This document shows, one piece after another, positions 16,561 through 19,396 of a stretch of DNA of 19,396 bases. The position numbers and the translations under genes were made by a program. Every line of letters begins with the position of its first letter. Position 1 is the stretch's first letter. This DNA comes from Ectocarpus siliculosus (Eukaryota > Sar > Phaeophyceae > Ectocarpales > Ectocarpaceae), in contig FN648695.1 of NCBI GenBank assembly GCA_000310025.1, positions 53,769 through 73,164 on the forward strand, read 5' to 3'. Below the pieces are notes generated by a model. The model did no database searches. It worked only from the letters and a program-made list of their open reading frames with translations, and was not told the DNA's origin.

Positions 16561-17103
16561 GACAATGTGAAGAGATGGTAAAGTCGTTTTATTGGTCGTC
16601 CTCGTAGACACAAGCAACGGAAGAGAGTGGGCACCCAGGTGCATCACAAACACCGAGGCACGCGAGCAACAGTCGCAAGACGCATTCGGAACTCGGAATA
16701 CATGACAGCAAGGAATGCGCGACAACTTGCCAAAGATCCTACTACCGGAGATACCCCGAAGATCCAAATGACCGATGGACGGTCACGCACTTGCGCACCT
16801 GCATAGCTCAAAACCACACATGAGTACTACCGCAGTAGCCTTCGTAAGGATGACATAATCCACCTCACGAACACCCTCCCTGATTCTGTACATCATAACG
16901 AATGCTCTCAAAACCAAAGCGCTCAGGGTACTCATAGAAAACTCCAAAAAGAAACAAAAATAAAACAAACGAAGGGAAACCCGGCCACCGGATCAAAACC
17001 CTCCGCCCCCACGGGTCATCCTGCTGATTGAACTGTCAACACAATCAACACATCAGTCACAAAGTTGCAAACCTACACGTCTACAACTGTCAGGCATTTG
17101 TAC
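16561..17103. other. Intergenic DNA between LINE copy 2 and the tandem duplication
   Basis: No motif-bearing frame is visible here. The - strand frame ending the LINE ORF passes through its first 200 bases without recognisable domains. The rest is AC-rich. Confidence 0.4.
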
Positions 17104-17650
17104 TACCCCTTTTCAAGTAGTCCCCTCCCAGCCAACAGGATCCCTACTGTATCGAGTTGCTGTCAGCACCGCGGCGCGCCTAAGGCCACAAGCACCAATG
17201 CCAAATTGCAGCGGAAAAACGTAAAACCTAACGCTACATCGCTAAATGACATTTTTATAGAGGGCGATCAACCAAGAGGAAGATCAAGCAGTATCTCAAC
17301 CACAACGGTACCCCGCTTCGAGAGACACTGGACCTAGACATTTTTTGCTACTCCTTCACAAGTAACTCCCTCCCAGCAACAGGATCCCTACTGCTGTATC
17401 CAGCTGCTGTTAGCAACGGGGCGCGTCTGCAACCAACCCCGATCACCATTGTCGATCACATGACAGTGAGGGGTGCCCCCCTCGGTCTGTACATCAATGA
17501 AAGATCATATAAAAGGGCAATCAACCACATGTTAGGGGAGGGTGCCCCCTCTCAGCCTACACATCAGAGGACGATCGAAGCAGCATATCAATCACAAACA
17601 GTTCATCAACCAGCCTGCCGGTACCTGCTAATATGAGAGACGCTGGTAGC
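17104..17650. repeat. Degenerate tandem duplication, about 245-bp units
   Basis: Unit 1 (about 17104-17335) and unit 2 (about 17349-17650) share the block CAAGTA..CCCTCCCAGC, then AACAGGATCCCTACTG, then a GCTGCTGT(C/T)AGCA-type phrase, and later GATC.AAGCAG..ATCAA.CACAA, then GGTACC and GAGAGAC.CTGG. Unit 2 carries its own inner duplication (GGGTGCCCCC-type phrases near 17471 and 17540). The + frame at 17065-17337 spans unit 1 but is not conserved in unit 2, so it is probably not a gene. Confidence 0.6.
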
Positions 17651-18114
17651 CATCTATCACGGAAAAAGGCGTCATTCATCAGCCCTCCCTGATTTCAGGC
17701 AAAATAATTCCGAACATCATCAATCAAATTGGTGTGACCGCAGTGCCCTGCGGATCACCATTCCTCAAAGTGAGACGACAACGGAATGCCACACCATCCT
17801 CAGTATTTCATCGTGCAATAAGCCTCATCATGGCTCAACCTACGCGGTTAGTTACTGAGATGCGCATGGTATACCGGACAGGCAACATCGAGTTTCGTGG
17901 ACTGCGTTCGTATCCCGATCGAACACACAAGAAAAAAAAACAACGAGCGAACGGCGGAAAAGTAACAGGCCAGAAAAAATTCCCCTTTGTACTTTCGTCA
18001 GTCGTATCATCAAAATCGGCTCTTGATGGGGAAATGCCGACGAGCCGAATTGCACGCAAGGCACGAAAGCGAACGGGCGTTGATGCACCGCTGGGAAAAC
18101 AGATCTAGACAACA
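17651..18114. other. Region downstream of the Copia-type gag
   Basis: On the - strand this is where protease, integrase and reverse transcriptase should follow gag, but I see no DSG-type protease motif in frame and no pol motifs. A 9-A run lies at about 17932-17940. Overlapping short frames on both strands have no motif. Confidence 0.4.
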
Positions 18115-19090
18115 TCAGAGTGCTTCGTATGCGACGTCCAACTCAACACCACCGACTCCAACTTCAATCGCGGCGACTGCAGTTTCAGTTCTCGATGGGC
18201 AGTTTTTCGCGTTGTGCCCCTTTTTTCCGCACCTCTGGCAAAGCTTCTCTGGGCATGCACTCGCATAGTGGTCACCATCACAGACGTAGCACTTGACTCT
18301 CTTATCGCTAGCTATATTCGCCTCTTCGTAACCTCGGTTTTGTTTCGGACGTCTCTTTCCTCCCCCCTTCCCCTCTACTGCTACGAACGCATGATGGTTC
18401 GCTCGCCGATCACTCTTCCCCTTCTTTTCCTCCGCTTTCAGTTGCCCAGCCCGTGTGCGAAGCACTCTCAAAATCTCTTCTTCATCGAGTGTTTTCTGGG
18501 CGAGCAGCTGTTGCTTTTGAATCTCGAATTCCGGGGAAAGCGCATCGAGGAACCGTGCATACACGAGCATTTTTGGGATGGGCTGGTCGAATGCCAACTC
18601 TAGGTTAGTCACTACGGACTTGAACTCCTGGAAAAACACTCGGGGTTCCTGGTTCTTCCCTTGTTGGGCATTATAAAACTTTCCGATCAGCGAGATCTGC
18701 TCGCCGCCGGTCAAGGGGGTGAATGTTTCTTCTAACGCACGCCACGCTGCCGAGGGCCCCTTTCGATCGTACACCAGCATTTTTGTGGAGTTGTTGGATA
18801 TCGCTCCGGTCAGCATCCCCCACAAATCCCGGTACATGGCTATCTCCCCTACTTCCACTCCTTGCTCTATCATGCCATCATCGTCTACGCCTAGGACCTC
18901 AATGTCTCTGCTGTCGCTCAAGGCGCGACCCATCCCACAAGTCTGAACCTGCGTAATGAAATCGTTTCGGAACATCAGCCAGTTTTTCTCGTCTCCGTTG
19001 AAGTCCAACTGTTTCAGGCGTGGGATACGGGCATGCGAGCTGAAAGCATACCGTGAAGCTTGCTGCTGATTCCCTCTCGCGAGATAGCAC
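18115..19090 (-). CDS. Copia-type retrotransposon Gag (gag-only)
   Basis: Gag is the structural protein that packages element RNA in virus-like particles. The - frame runs down to a stop at 18115-18117 and gives at least 297 residues from LDFNGDEKNWLMFRNDF. It continues with AAWRALEETF and LIGKFYNAQQG typical of the Copia Gag core (UBN2 type), then two zinc knuckles: C-x2-C-x3-H-x4-C (residues 240-252; the first is one residue short of the usual spacing) and C-x2-C-x4-H-x4-C (257-270). The frame stays open further upstream (QASRYAFSSHARIPRLKQ) without an ATG near residue 1. A stop follows soon after the knuckles and no protease is seen, so this is a decayed or non-autonomous copy. Confidence 0.85.
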
Positions 19091-19396
19091 CGTGTGGTGG
19101 TGTAGGCTCTCGTGTTTCCGGGCCTCGCAGTCCTCTCGCTCCCTCGAGCCCTCGTCCAGTATTCGGCGCTTGGTCTAGCTGACCCGCGCCAGGGAAGGCG
19201 TGCGTCCTCCCCTGTGACTCCCCCCCGCCGCCCGCTGCGGTCGCACTTCCGGCGGGCGGTGTCCCGGGCACTAACCGGGACAAGGTGTTCATGATGCCTT
19301 CCAGTTTCTCCGTCACCATCTTCTCCATTCTGGTGCTGGCGTCGCCCACGGCGTCGTCGATGGCCGTCCTAAGCTCCTCATGAGTCGGGCCAGCCT
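19014..19396 (-). CDS. Probable N-terminal part of the same Gag, in another frame
   Basis: A - frame open from the window edge to 19014 (ATG at 19349) reads HEELRTAIDDAV, then MEKMVTEKLEGIMNTLSRL, a coiled-coil-like start, followed by Gly/Pro-rich text. It lies directly upstream of the Gag core but in a different frame, so either a frameshift occurred near 19090-19180 or this is a separate small ORF. The true start may be beyond the window. Confidence 0.45.
   Translation of the reverse strand, partial: AGPTHEELRTAIDDAVGDASTRMEKMVTEKLEGIMNTLSRLVPGTPPAGSATAAGGGGESQGRTHAFPGAGQLDQAPNTGRGLEGARGLRGPETREPTPPHGAISREGISSKLHGMLSARMPVSHA

Overview
The window looks like nuclear DNA of an intron-rich, GC-rich eukaryote. 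Its genes are split by GTGAG-type introns of 0.4-2.8 kb, proteins carry long Gln/Ala/Gly runs, and retroelement debris fills the rest. The style fits a large-genome photosynthetic stramenopile such as a brown alga, but that is inference from style only. Nothing here identifies the species.

The one gene I can assemble end to end is DCP1, the mRNA-decapping activator, on the + strand at 3795-11459 in six exons (3795-3869, 6687-6770, 7502-7564, 8317-8522, 9583-10033, 10404-11459). All junctions keep frame. The first four exons give an EVH1 domain that aligns without gaps to plant DCP1 from the first exon junction to the Asn-Arg motif after the third junction. The last exon ends in the C-terminal trimerisation helix region. 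Head-to-head with it, 251 bp away on the - strand, is the first exon (3424-3543) of a gene with a DEK_C-type domain. Its remaining exons were not found, and its first intron probably runs off the left edge.

Left of that gene (1-3400) lies retroelement debris: a 220-bp short repeat ending in poly-C (979-1217), a 5'-truncated LINE 3' end joined directly to it (1219-1638), a gag-like frame with stops (1933-2397), and a 290-bp foldback (2365-2654). DCP1 intron 4 holds a second 220-bp repeat plus another tail fragment (8551-8852). Right of DCP1 (11460-19396) are a possible broken ORF (13163-13867), a second LINE copy in opposite orientation (15955-16560), a degenerate tandem duplication (17104-17650), and a Copia-type gag with two zinc knuckles on the - strand (18115 to about 19349).

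The most interesting signal is a shared 3' tail of about 65 nt found five times. It ends both LINE copies and both short repeats and also occurs alone. In the best copies it folds into a closing stem plus two hairpins, one with a GAAA loop, and is followed by poly-C or a C-rich repeat. Twice, a new element starts right at the C-rich tail of another. This suggests a LINE machinery that recognises a structured 3' tail, mobilises a short non-autonomous partner, and tends to land in its own C tails.
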